From assembly GCA_028564925.1 (NCBI GenBank), contig CM053026.1, forward strand, positions 609,169,614 to 609,233,613: a stretch of 64,000 nt of DNA. Direction: 5' to 3'. The translations under genes were made by a program, and so were the position numbers. The notes under the pieces were generated by a model, which saw only the letters and a list, made by a program, of their open reading frames with translations, searched no databases and was not told where the DNA came from. The DNA is from Lithobates sylvaticus (taxonomy: Eukaryota > Chordata > Amphibia > Anura > Ranidae). This document shows, in pieces, positions 22,542 through 33,020 of the stretch (position 1 is the first letter of the stretch; each line of letters opens with the position of its first letter).

Positions 22542-24224
22542 TGCATGGGTGAATACAGAGGAGGTTTAAGGGGCTAGAGGAACCCGCCGACAGGAGTCCA
22601 ACCCATGCTTGTCTTTCTTGGAAAGAGATCACGGTGTAGTGATCATGGTAAGGCGATTATAACGCAGGTTGAGAAGAATCTCCATTTGGTTAAGTGCTGG
22701 TGTTGAAAAGGTTGTAGCTATTGGTTGTTTGAAAGTGGAGCCAACATGCCCAAATATTGGCAGACTTGGAAGGGGAGTCTTTTGCCATGCAAATTAGTTC
22801 CTCCATATCCGCAACTTTGCGTAGGTGAGTAAACCATTTCGTCACAGATGAGGTATGGATGAACAGGTATGTTCCTGACCATGTGCATCGGAAGAGATTT
22901 AAAGTAAGCTTTTTGAGGGAGGGAGGTATGATGGAGCAGGTATTGTGCAGGAGTGAAGTCTAAGGTATAGATTGTTACCTGAGTAATAAAAGAGTGTACT
23001 TTGGACCAGAAAGATTTAATCAATGGGCAGTCCCACCAGATGTGTAGGAGTGTCTTGACGTCTTTGTGGCAGCGCCAGCAGCATCTGGCATCTGTACCAT
23101 CTGGACAAGAGTTTGTAGCTATTTTCCTGAACCGAGAAATTGATGGAACCCTTGTGGGTGTTGCGATGAATACGTCCCAACTCTTCCAGAGGTAAGTAGA
23201 TTTGTAAGTCTTTCGCCCAGGCCGAGCATGCTTTCCCATCACCTGGGGACTTGTTCAGAGAGAATAAGTTATGGACTGTAGAGATGACATGCTGTTGAGG
23301 CGAAGACCTGGAGCATAGGTTCTCAAAAGGGGTAAGGGGTCAAGATACCGCAGAAGAGTGTTCTGAAGATCAAAGGAAATTCTGCATTTGTATATAGGTC
23401 CAAGAGGTTAGGTGGGTATCAGGCCATTGTGTGGTGAATTGGTCGTAGTTCTAGAAACTACCAGCACGATAGAAGTGGTGGGTGCATAGTGCTGGGCCAG
23501 GTTTGGGTTCCTTCACAGAGGAACTAGTCAAACTGGTTAGAAATTCTGGATTCATCTGAACTGGTGTTAAGGGACCTGGGACTGATGATATCTCAAGCTT
23601 TGTACAGATTTTCCAAAAGCAGGAAAGAGTGTGCCCTATAAGCCGGTGGTTTTGAAGGGCGGTTGGAATATGAGCTCGGAGATAGGTCGGAAAAGGAGTC
23701 TTCCAGTCGACCCAATCTTTAGCTCTATCATGAATGTTCCGGTCTACAATCCTGGCTAGGTGATATGCCCAGTATTAGTTGTGCAAGTCTGGGAGCCCTA
23801 TCCCTCCCTTATGTTTGGGCAAGGCTAGTTGATCATAGCTAATTCGCAGGCGACCCCGAAGCCACAAAAAAGAAGTACAGAGTTGTCTGTATGAGCGGAA
23901 AATATAGGAGGAAGACGTATGGGGACTGTCTGCAGTACATAGAGTAAGCGAGGCAGAGAATTCATCTTGAGAATATCAGCTTTTCCAAACCAGGAGAACA
24001 TAAGTTTGTCCAATTTACCGGGATTAGCAGCCACAGTACGAAGAATAGGCAGGTAATTCCTGGCATATAGTTCGGAAAGTCTAGCTGGTAGATGGATACC
24101 CAGGTAAGTGATAGCCTCTGACTGCCATGTGAAGGGGAAATTATCCCAACATTGCAAGACTGAAGTAGCATGTAGGAAAATGTTGCTGGCCATCAGAAAG
24201 CCGGCTTTGACATCGTTCACCCAA

Positions 24225-24441
24225 TTGGCTGAAAGGACACGCGATCCTATTGGATGCCTAGGAGGAGGGGGAGGAGCTGGAAGCAGCCATAGAGGAGAGG
24301 ACATGGAGCTGCTGCACCATGCTACCTGCTACCCGCTGCCGCCAGTGGGGTAAGTGCCAGACTGACCAGCAAACAGCGGTTGGGGGTGGGGGTGGGATAT
24401 ATGTTTGCCCCCCCCCCAAAAAAAAACACCAGCCGCCACTG
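24225..24441 (-). repeat. hAT MITE fragment (CAGTGGCGGCTGGTG end)
   Basis: The right edge reads CACCAGCCGCCACTG, which on the minus strand is CAGTGGCGGCTGGTG, a hAT-like end. The left part (GATCCTATTGGATGCCTAGG) matches 47205-47230, so the same family recurs at 47.2-47.48 kb. It interrupts the LINE reverse transcriptase. Confidence 0.55.
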
Positions 24442-25236
24442 GACACAGGAAGGGTTCTAACATGAGTACAAAATAAGGGACAGCCCTGCTGTCTCGTTCC
24501 GTTATGGATGGGGAAGGCATTCAACAGGTGGCCATTGACTCGTACTCTAGCCATTGGGCTGGCATTTAGAGCCATGATAAAGTTAAATAAACGGTCTCGG
24601 AGTCCTATGGCATGAAGATCTGCTGCCATGTAGTCCCAGGCCAGCCTGTCGAATGCTATCTCCATATCCAGGGACAGGAAGAAGCCTTGCTGATTTGAAG
24701 TAGTAAGCCAATGGTGGAGTTTCAGGGCTTTAATTGTGTTGTCCCTGGCTTTCTTTCCAGGGATAAAGCCTATTTGGTCTGTAGTTACGAGAGAATTCAG
24801 CACTGGCAGTAAGCGGTTGGCCAAGATCTTTGCAAAGATGTTTAAATCTACATTTAGTAGAGAGATCAGCCTATAATTAACTACAGGCGTGGGGCCTTTC
24901 CCGGTATTCGGGATGACCGTGATATGAGCTTCTAGTAAGTTATGCATTGAAGGTGTACCAGTAGACAAGGAGTTAAAAGCATGTAAGAAAGGTTCCGCAA
25001 GGATGTCCGAGTAGGTTTTGTAGTAAGCTGTCGTAAACCCATCTGGTCCCAGACTTTTACTTAGTTTAAGAGGTTTGATAGCCACATGAAATTCTTCAGG
25101 GGTGAGTGGGCCATCCATCATTTGGGCTACCAAGCTGGAGATGGGCATAGGGCAGTACTGAGTAAGAAAATCATGTAACGCATTTGAGTGGGGTTTGTCT
25201 TTGTCTGAGGGGCAATCAGAAGGAGATAAGTGATAT

Positions 25237-25651
25237 AGTTCAGTTCAGAGTAGAATATCAAAAAATTTTTTGGGGGGAAAAAAAGTGTCAAACTAAAATA
25301 AATAAAGAATTGTGGTAGCTATTTACTTTTGTTTTTTTGTAAAGCACAAAAACTTTTTTTTCCCAAAAAAAACGCGTTAGAAAAATTGCTGCGCAAGTAC
25401 AGTGCTAGATAGCAAATAAATGATGATTTTACATGTAGGAGAGAAATGTCAGAATTGTCCTGGGTGCTCCAGAACACCTGACGGTGCTCCCTGCATGTTG
25501 GGCCTCTGTATACGCTGTGTAAAAGTCTCGCACATGTGGTATCGCCATACTCAGGACTAATAGCAGAATGTGTTTTGGGGTGTACAATGCTGTGTGTGAG
25601 AAATAACCTGCTAATATGACAATTTTGTGAAAAAAAAAAAAAAAAAGGTTT
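25237..25651 (+). repeat. AT-rich repeat inserted into the LINE
   Basis: The LINE reading (KASATIHQY) stops at about 25652 and resumes near 25236. Between lie a block with CCCTGCATGTTGGGCCTC and GTGTGTGAGAAATAACCTGC, then an A tract near 25630-25646. The words are familiar from ranid repeats, but no terminal repeat is clear. Confidence 0.45.
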
Positions 25652-26347
25652 TGAATATTGATGGATCGTAGCGGAAGCTTTTCTAACCTGTAGGGCTCTC
25701 ACTTGAAAGGTTACAGTACTTCCTTGTTCATAAAAGAGTTTCTGTGATAGGACAAACTTGTGTTGAACTTTATGACCCAGCTCTTCCATAAGTTGGTGTC
25801 TGGCTTTAGCCAGTTCATGATAAGTCTGTTGAGCCTGTGTCTGCTTGTGAGATAGTTCTAGAGTCCGGATCTTGTGCAGGAGGTTGGCATGCGAGACCTG
25901 TATAGCAATGGCCAGCAAGGCACCTCTTATGACGCATTTATGAGCGTTCCACTGTAAGAGCAGTGTTGTGTCCAGAGTATCATTCTTCCTGAAAAAGTAT
26001 TTTAAAGACTTGCCGATTTGGGTGGCGGGATCTGGGTTCATCAGAGGAGGGGGATCTAGTCTCCAAATTTTGGAATATGTGAGTTTATCTGGGAATGTCA
26101 GGAGTTAATGAGATGGGGTGGTGGTCTGATAGAAACACTGATTCTATCGAAGCCTCCATCAAGAGAGGAAGGACTCTTTGCGAGAGAAACAGGTAGTTGA
26201 TGACAATATTTATCTAGGATGCTGCTTGCAAGAGCATCCATCTTCCTCAGAGGAAGAAGCCAAAGGAATAAACTGCTAAGTCTTCTCCCCTCTCTGTTAA
26301 GACCCTCCAAGACAGGCTCCATGGTCTCAGTCCACCCACTATGTCTG

Positions 26348-27558
26348 TGTCAAAGGTACTCACCCGGGCCGATATGCTGAGAGCTGCTCCCCTTGCGACT
26401 AAGCGCACGATGCCTCTGGAGTGGGTACAGAGGACACCGGGCTCAAAGATGCACGGGTTGCCAGCAGGAGTGTAGCAGGTGGTGTGCAGTAGCGACGTTG
26501 ACCAGGAGAGGCTGAAGCTGCACTGGGAGTAGACACCTGGCAGAGCTGTGATCAGGTAGAGGTTGCAGAGGTACCCAAGCGTATACTGAAGGAGGACCCT
26601 CGGGAGCATGGGAGAACTGCAAGTCCAGAACACCGAGCAGGGGGGCAAGCACAAGAAGCAGGAGATAGTCCAGCAAGCAGGCCGAGGGTCAAACACAGGC
26701 AACCATGCAGTAGAAGTATCCAAGAGGCAAGCCAGGGGTCAAACACAGGTAAGTAACTCAGAGAATGTCCAGTAGGCAAGCCGAGGGTCAAGCACAGGTA
26801 ATCAGGCAGTAGAAGTATCCAGGAAGCAAGCCAGGGGTCAAACACAGGTAAGTAACTCAGAGAATGTCCAGTAGGCAGGCCGAGGGTCAAGCACAGGTAA
26901 TCAGGCAGTAGAAGTATCCAGGAAGCAAGCCAGGGGTCAAACACAGGTAAGTAACTCAGAGAATGTCCAGTAGGCAGGCCGAGGGTCAAGCACAGGTAAT
27001 CAGGCAGTAGAAGTATCCAGGGAACAAGCCAGAGGTCAAACACAGGTAAGTAACTCACAGAATGTCCAGTAGACAGGCCGAGGGTCAAGCACAGGTAATC
27101 AGGCAGTAGAGGTATCCAGGAAGCAAGCCAGGGGTTCAAACACAGGTAAGTAGCGGCAGCGGTAGTCAGACGGATTCCGGGTCGGCACTGGTAGTCAAAC
27201 AGATGCAGGGTACAGGGTACTGGGTACAGGATACAGGATACAGGATACAGGATACTGGACTGGAGACAGGACTCAGAAGAGACAACAAACCAGCAATTTG
27301 AAAGCAAACAGGGGAGGCCTTTTATAGGCCAGGTAAATGGTCAGGTGGGATACCCGGACGAGTGCGCATGCGCACTCGTCTTCTGTCAGCGCCGCGCACA
27401 GCGGTGAGGCGTACTGGCTGGGCTGTGTCAGATACCCAAGTGCCGCGGACCCGCGCATGCGCACCCGTTACCCGGCGTACCTGTAACATTCGTTGCGCTG
27501 CTCTACCGCGCGTGCGCAACCCTGGAACCCGGCGATGAGGCCTGGTATTTCCCTGACA
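26348..27558 (-). repeat. 3' LTR of the gypsy element (1,211 bp)
   Basis: On the plus strand it runs from TGTCAAAGGTACTC to TATTTCCCTGACA. It contains a tandem array of ~99-bp units at about 26650-27170 and a short GGATACA-type array at 27213-27256. The C-terminal ~78 codons of the element's long frame lie in it. Confidence 0.93.
26650..27170. repeat. 99-bp minisatellite in the left LTR
   Basis: The word GTAAGTAACTCA recurs at 26749, 26848, 26947 and 27046, with a diverged GTAAGTAGCGGC at 27146, giving 99-100 bp spacing. The right LTR has one unit fewer. A 33-codon repeat in open frames results from 99 being divisible by 3. Confidence 0.9.
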
Positions 27559-30500
27559 GTGCCCCCCTCCTAAGGGCAGCCTCCGGATGCCCACTTCAGG
27601 ATGTCTTTGATGGTATTCTCGAATTAAGGGAGGGGCATGAATGTTTTCAGATGGCTCCCAGGAGCAGTCTTCTGGGGGATACCCCTTCCATTTAACTAGG
27701 TATTGAACCTGACCTCTTCTTCTTCGGAGATCCAGAATCTTTTCAACCTCGAATTCTTCCTCTCCTTGGATGGTGATGGGAGGAGGAAGTGGCGTCTGCC
27801 TATCAGGGAAAGAATTGGCAATTACGGGTTTCAGCAAAGAGGCATGAAAAACTGGATGAATCCTATAGGAACTGGGGAGATCTAGTTCAAAGGCCACTGG
27901 GTTGATCACTCTCTTGACCTCAAAGGGGCCGATGAACCTGGGACCCAGTTTCCGAGAAGGACAAGGGAGTTTTAAATTAGCGGTTGATAACCAAACTTTC
28001 TCACCAATCTGGAAAGGCGGGCATTCCTTCCTGCCCCGGTTGTACTGTACCTCATAACCCTTCTGTGCTTCCTTCATGGCCTGTTGGATCCGGAGGAAGT
28101 TGTCCTGGATATTTTTGACTAGATCCTGTGCAGCTGGAGTAGGGACGTCTGGTATGGAATCTGGAAGAAAAGAAGGGTGATAACCGTAGTTTGCCCAGAA
28201 GGGCGTTTGGTTAATGGCAGAATGCAAAGAATTATTATAGGCAAACTCCGCGTAGGGTAGTAGGCCTGACCAGTCATCTTGGGAGTATGAACAAAAACAC
28301 CTCAGGTATTGCTCGAGGGTCTGATTAGTGCGTTCAGTTTGACCGTTGGATTGTGGGTGGTATGCTGAAGACATGGAAGTCCTGATTTCAAGGGATTTGC
28401 AGAGGTCTCTCCAGAATCTGGAGGTGAACTGTACCCCCCGGTCTGAGGTGATGTTAGCTGGAACTCCGTGTAACCTTATAATTTCTCTGATGAAGATGTC
28501 AGTGGTAGCAGAAGCCGAGGGGGTACCTTTCATGGGCAGGAAGTGAGCCATCTTTAAGAGACGGTCAATGACAACCAGAATTGTGGTAAAGGAATCTGAG
28601 GAGGGTAAGTCCACGATGAAGTCCATGGAAATCTCCTTCCATGGACGTTCCGGGACGGGTAGTGGACGTAACAGACCCCAGGACTTAGTGTTGGACCCCT
28701 TGTTCCTCTGACAAGTGTTGCAAGAAAGAACGTATTCCTGGCAATCCTTTCTCCATCCCAGCCACCAGTAAGACCGACCTACCAAGTCCACTGTCTTCTG
28801 TATTCCAAAGTGGCCGGACATCTTGTGATCATGCAGAGTCTGCAGGACTTGGAGTCTGACAGGAGGAGGAACAAAGATTCGGGCATGGGCCCAGAGCAAA
28901 TCCTGCTTCCTTTCAAGAAAAGGTAATGTGGGAGAGGAAAACTGGTTGGAAGCCTGTTTAAGGGCTGTGGTCAAGTCAGGCTGAATGGCATGGAGGAAAT
29001 TGTGGGCGGACAGGATGGTAGCAGGTTCTTTAGAGGATTCAGTGTCCAGAAACATACGGGATAAAGCATCCGCCTTGCCATTCTTGGAGCCGGGACGGTA
29101 AGTGATGTGGAAATTAAACCGGGAAAAGAACAAGGCCCAGCGGGCCTGTCTGGGTCTAAGGCGTTTTGCAGCCCTGATGTACTCCAAGTTGCGATGGTCT
29201 GTGAAGATGAGAATGGGTTGGGAGGCTCCTTCTAGCAGGTATCTCCATTCCTCAAGAGCGAACTTAATCGCAAGTAATTCCCGGTCGCCTACATCGTAAT
29301 TCTTTTCAGGGGGACTTAATTTTCGGGAGGCAAAGGCGACCGGGTGGAGTAGGGCCTTTGGGCCACTTCTCTGCGATAGGATCGCTCCCATAGCAGAATC
29401 TGAAGCATCCACTTCTAGGACGTAAGGAAGTTCAGGGTCAGGGTGCTGTAAGATGGGTGCAGAGGAAAAAAGTTCCTTGAGCTTCTCAAATGCGCCTTGC
29501 GCTTGGGGAGTCCACTGGAACTTGACTTGCTGACGGGTAAGTTGGGTGATTGGGGACACAATGGCAGAAAACCCCTGAATGAACCGTCTATAAAAGTTGG
29601 CAAAGCCGATAAAACGTTGGACTGACCTTTTGTCTGTGGGGGCAGGCCAATCCTGGATGGCCTTCACTTTTTGTGGGTCCATCAGTACTCCTCCGGTGGT
29701 TATGATAAAGCCCAGGAACTGGATGGTATCAGTCTCGAACTCGCATTTCTCTCCTTTGACGTAGAGCCCGTGTTTACGGAGAATGAGAAGAACTTTCCGG
29801 ACATGTTGACGGTGAGCTTCTAGAGAGTCGGAGAAAATCAAAATATCATCAAGATATACAATGAGGAAGTTATCCAGATACTCACGGAAAATGTCATTGA
29901 CAAGGTGCTGGAAGGTAGCTGGGGCATTACAAAGTCCAAACGGCATGACCAGGTACTCGAAATGGCCGAATCTGGACCTAAAAGCCGTCTTCCACTCATC
30001 CCCAGAGCGTATTCTAACTAAGTTGTAGGCCCCACGGAGATCCAGCTTGGTAAATACCTTGGCAGTCCTGAGCCGCTGAAAAAGTTCGGGGATGAGTGGG
30101 AGTGGGTACCTGTTCTTGATAGTAATTTTATTGAGTTCCCTGTAATCCACACAGGGTCTGAGGGAACCGTCCTTTTTTTCAACAAAGAAAATCCCAGCCC
30201 CTGCTGGCGAAGAAGATGGTTGGATGAACCCTTTAGCAAGATTTTCGTCAATATATACCCGTAGGGCTTCAAGCTCGGTTTCGGACAAGGGGAAAATCCT
30301 TCCGAAGGGGATCTCAGCCCCTGGTAGGAGATCAATCGGACAATCATATGAGCGATGAGGGGGAAGAACTTCGGCCTTTCTTTCATCGAAAATGTCCATG
30401 AAGTCTCGGTAGGGTGTTGTGACGTGTTGCAGGTCCTTGGTACTGGGTTGCATGGCAAGATGAGTAAGAGGTACTGCGGGTTTATCCGGAAGGCAGTGCT

Positions 30501-31893
30501 GCAGGCAGTAAGGAGAGGAGAACTCCACTTCCCTGTTGACCCAGTCGATCCGAGGATTGTGAGCCAGTAGCCAGGGGTACCCCAGGATGATGGGGAACAT
30601 GGGAGAGTGGATAATGTCAAAACTTAAAAGTTCCTGATGACCTGACTTGGTGCAGGTCAGGATGGGAGCGGTTTCCTGGGTAACCGGTCCTGAGCAGGGT
30701 GGAGAGCCATCAGCCAGCTGGATTTGAAGAGGTTGTTTCTTGGTAGTTAAAGGGAGGTTCAAGTGTCGTGCCAAGGTCAGGTCCATGAAGCAACTGCAGG
30801 CTCCGGAGTCAAGGATGGCTCCCAACTGGAAGGACTCTCCCGCTACCTGTAGGGAGAGTGGAACAGTCAAGTGAAAATGCGGAATTCCAACAGAGTGCGA
30901 ACTCGAGAGGGACCCAGAAGGGCACTTACTGGGTCTTATGGGGCATTTCTGTAGGTAGTGCCCCGTACCCCCGCAGTAGAGGCAGAGGTTGGCTTGTCGA
31001 CGACGGAGCCTTTCTTCAGCAGATAGGGGGGACCGTGCCAGGCCCAGCTGCATAGGTTCCCCATGAGGAGGAGAGCGAGAGTTCCAAGAAGGAGCAGGTG
31101 CCGGAGGGACCCGGGGCATCGTCCAGGTGGGACGAGGGCTCTGAAGTCTCTCTGCCCGTCGTTCCCGCAATCGACGGTCAAGTTTAATAACAAGTTGGCA
31201 GAGATCTGTGAAAGTGCTTGGGATCTCTCCTCGAGCCAGTTCATCCTTCAATACCTCGGATAGCCCCAAACGGAATTGGTACTTTAGGGCTGACTCGTTC
31301 CAGTCAGTATCTGCAGCCCATTTGCGGAAATCCACTACATAGTCCTCTACAGGCCTTCTCCCCTGGGATAGGGTATGCAGGGTAGATTCTGCCGTACCTG
31401 TGCGTTGGGAGTCCTCGTAGAGTGCTGCCATAGCGGAAAAGAAAGTCTCTACAGAATTCAACTGTGGGCTCTTTTGTTCCATCAAATGGTGTGCCCAGGA
31501 TTGAGGGTCATCTGAAAGTAGAGAGATAATGAAACCCACTTTGGTGGATTCCAACTGGAAGGTCCTGGGTTGTAGTGCCAAGTGTAGCAAACAAGAATTT
31601 TTAAAGGAGCGAAATTTCCTTCGGTCCCCGGAAAAACGTTCTGGTGTGGGGACCCTGGGATCAGGATGAGACATGTCATAGGCAGGGAGAGCACCTCCAG
31701 GTGTAGATAGAAGAGTGGAGGTGTTGGCTGCAGGGGGTGACTGGTCCGCTTGGTTTGGAGACAAGGTCAGGTGCTGAAGACGTCCTTCGATCTGAAAGTA
31801 TCCATCTTGGAGGCATTGTACAGCCTGCGTAAGGGTTGTCACCTGCTGGCATAAGGCCTCAAGGGGTGAACCAGCTCTGTCGGCCTCGGACAT
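27322..31893 (-). CDS. Gag-Pol polyprotein of the gypsy chromovirus (fossil)
   Basis: A single frame of 1,523 codons begins at ATG 31893 (MSEADRAGSPLEALC), about 15 bases inside the 5' LTR. In order: gag with a gypsy capsid-like region (PERFSGDRRKFRSFKNSC); a CCHC knuckle CLYCGGTGHYLQKCP near 30950-30990; protease with AILDSGACSCFMD near 30800; reverse transcriptase with KLDLRGAYNLVRI and VYLDDILIFS near 29850; RNase H with EVDASDSAMGAILS; an integrase zinc finger (HFGIQK...CNTCQRNK, 28720-28830) and catalytic core (SMDFIVDLP, SAYHPQSNGQTERTNQTLEQ). A C-terminal chromodomain (EVEKILDLR, YLVKWKGYPPEDCSWEP) lies near 27600-27770. The frame continues across the polypurine tract and ends inside the 3' LTR. 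Gag and pol are fused in one frame, as in several vertebrate and fungal chromoviruses. The chromodomain is thought to steer integration to marked chromatin. Confidence 0.93.
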   Translation of the reverse strand: MSEADRAGSPLEALCQQVTTLTQAVQCLQDGYFQIEGRLQHLTLSPNQADQSPPAANTSTLLSTPGGALPAYDMSHPDPRVPTPERFSGDRRKFRSFKNSCLLHLALQPRTFQLESTKVGFIISLLSDDPQSWAHHLMEQKSPQLNSVETFFSAMAALYEDSQRTGTAESTLHTLSQGRRPVEDYVVDFRKWAADTDWNESALKYQFRLGLSEVLKDELARGEIPSTFTDLCQLVIKLDRRLRERRAERLQSPRPTWTMPRVPPAPAPSWNSRSPPHGEPMQLGLARSPLSAEERLRRRQANLCLYCGGTGHYLQKCPIRPSKCPSGSLSSSHSVGIPHFHLTVPLSLQVAGESFQLGAILDSGACSCFMDLTLARHLNLPLTTKKQPLQIQLADGSPPCSGPVTQETAPILTCTKSGHQELLSFDIIHSPMFPIILGYPWLLAHNPRIDWVNREVEFSSPYCLQHCLPDKPAVPLTHLAMQPSTKDLQHVTTPYRDFMDIFDERKAEVLPPHRSYDCPIDLLPGAEIPFGRIFPLSETELEALRVYIDENLAKGFIQPSSSPAGAGIFFVEKKDGSLRPCVDYRELNKITIKNRYPLPLIPELFQRLRTAKVFTKLDLRGAYNLVRIRSGDEWKTAFRSRFGHFEYLVMPFGLCNAPATFQHLVNDIFREYLDNFLIVYLDDILIFSDSLEAHRQHVRKVLLILRKHGLYVKGEKCEFETDTIQFLGFIITTGGVLMDPQKVKAIQDWPAPTDKRSVQRFIGFANFYRRFIQGFSAIVSPITQLTRQQVKFQWTPQAQGAFEKLKELFSSAPILQHPDPELPYVLEVDASDSAMGAILSQRSGPKALLHPVAFASRKLSPPEKNYDVGDRELLAIKFALEEWRYLLEGASQPILIFTDHRNLEYIRAAKRLRPRQARWALFFSRFNFHITYRPGSKNGKADALSRMFLDTESSKEPATILSAHNFLHAIQPDLTTALKQASNQFSSPTLPFLERKQDLLWAHARIFVPPPVRLQVLQTLHDHKMSGHFGIQKTVDLVGRSYWWLGWRKDCQEYVLSCNTCQRNKGSNTKSWGLLRPLPVPERPWKEISMDFIVDLPSSDSFTTILVVIDRLLKMAHFLPMKGTPSASATTDIFIREIIRLHGVPANITSDRGVQFTSRFWRDLCKSLEIRTSMSSAYHPQSNGQTERTNQTLEQYLRCFCSYSQDDWSGLLPYAEFAYNNSLHSAINQTPFWANYGYHPSFLPDSIPDVPTPAAQDLVKNIQDNFLRIQQAMKEAQKGYEVQYNRGRKECPPFQIGEKVWLSTANLKLPCPSRKLGPRFIGPFEVKRVINPVAFELDLPSSYRIHPVFHASLLKPVIANSFPDRQTPLPPPITIQGEEEFEVEKILDLRRRRGQVQYLVKWKGYPPEDCSWEPSENIHAPPLIREYHQRHPEVGIRRLPLGGGHCQGNTRPHRRVPGLRTRGRAAQRMLQVRRVTGAHARVRGTWVSDTAQPVRLTAVRGADRRRVRMRTRPGIPPDHLPGL

Positions 31894-31907
31894 TGGCTGG
31901 TTTGTAC

Positions 31908-33015
31908 TGTCAAAGGTACTCACCCGGGCCGATATGCTGAGAGCTGCTCCCCTTGCGACTAAGCGCACGATGCCTCTGGAGTGGGTACAGAGGACACCGG
32001 GCTCAAAGATGCACGGGTTGCCAGCAGGAGTGTAGCAGGTGGTGTGCAGTAGCGACGTTGACCAGGAGAGGCTGAAGCTGCACTGGGAGTAGACACCTGG
32101 CAGAGCTGTGATCAGGTAGAGGTTGCAGAGGTACCCAAGCGTATACTGAAGGAGGACCCTCGGGAGCATGGGAGAACTGCAAGTCCAGAACACCGAGCAG
32201 GGGGGCAAGCACAAGAAGCAGGAGATAGTTCAGCAAGCAGGCCGAGGGTCAAACACAGGCAACCATGCAGTAGAAGTATCCAAGAGGCAAGCCAGGGGTC
32301 AAACACAGGTAAGTAACTCAGAGAATGTCCAGTAGGCAAGCCGAGGGTCAAGCACAGGTAATCAGGCAGTAGAAGTATCCAGGAAGCAAACCAGGGGTCA
32401 AACACAGGTAAGTAACTCAGAGAATGTCCAGTAGGCAGGCCGAGGGTCAAGCACAGGTAATCAGGCAGTAGAAGTATCCAGGGAACAAGCCAGAGGTCAA
32501 ACACAGGTAAGTAACTCACAGAATGTCCAGTAGACAGGCCGAGGGTCAAGCACAGGTAATCAGGCAGTAGAGGTATCCAGGAAGCAAGCCAGGGGTTCAA
32601 ACACAGGTAAGTAGCGGCAGCGGTAGTCAGACGGATTCCGGGTCGGCACTGGTAGTCAAGCAGATGCAGGGTACAGGGTACTGGGTACAGGATACAGGAT
32701 ACAGGATACAGGATACTGGACTGGAGACAGGACTCAGAAGAGACAACAAACCAGCAATTTGAAAGCAAACAGGGGAGGCCTTTTATAGGCCAGGTAAATG
32801 GTCAGGTGGGATACCCGGACGAGCATGCGCACTCGTCTTCTGTCAGCGCCGCGCACAGCGGTGAGGCGTACTGGCTGGGCTGTGTCAGATACCCGAGTGC
32901 CGCGGACCCGCGCATGCGCACCCGTTACCCGGCGTACCTGTAACATTCGTTGCGCTGCTCTACCGTGCGTGCGCAACCCTGGAACCCGGCGATGAGGCCT
33001 GGTATTTCCCTGACA
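31908..33015 (-). repeat. 5' LTR of the gypsy element (1,108 bp)
   Basis: It has the same boundaries as the left LTR but one fewer 99-bp unit (GTAAGTAACTCA at 32308, 32407 and 32507, then the diverged unit near 32606). The rest is nearly identical to the left LTR. Confidence 0.93.
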
Positions 33016-33020
33016 GTCTG

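Larger units (their letters stand above)
20755..26342 (-). mobile_element. L1-type LINE with several later insertions
   Basis: Minus-strand ORF2 remnants appear in the usual order. The endonuclease end is VFLSDHHPISLTPDIPR (about 26129-26090). The linker follows (WNAHKCVIRG, QKLFYEQG; 26041-25660). The reverse transcriptase includes KSLGPDGFTTAYYK, IGFIPGKKARDNT and LSLDMEIAFDRLAWDY (about 25148-24445). The thumb is at 24230-23825 (NDVKAGFLMASN, YLGIHLPA). The C-terminal Cys/His motif CWRCHKDVKTLLHIWWDCP is near 23120. A 3' UTR runs to an A-rich tail that appears as T-rich sequence at 20756-20773. Frames are broken and the fingers-to-thumb section is partly missing around the insertion at 24441. 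Inserted elements: 20903-21118, 21506-22541, ~24225-24441 and ~25237-25651. The 5' side meets the gypsy element at 26348, and the rest of the endonuclease is not readable beyond it. Confidence 0.85.
26348..33015 (-). mobile_element. Ty3/gypsy chromovirus, whole-looking (fossil)
   Basis: A complete LTR retrotransposon of 6,668 bp on the minus strand. It has a perfect 5-bp duplication, GTCTG (26343-26347 and 33016-33020), LTRs with TG...CA ends, and one uninterrupted gag-pol frame. Just inside the left (3') LTR a purine tract, AGGAGGGGGGC on the minus strand, serves as polypurine tract. No clear tRNA complement follows the right (5') LTR, as in the self-priming sushi/Tf1 group. The LTRs differ by a handful of substitutions plus one ~99-bp repeat unit, so the insertion is recent. 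It looks whole, with no breaks seen in the coding part. Confidence 0.93.

Noticed and set aside
26552-27307. 251-codon minus-strand open frame with a 33-residue repeat
   Set aside because: It is the 99-bp LTR minisatellite read in frame; the same frame recurs in the other LTR at 32112-32768 and has no start context or domain.
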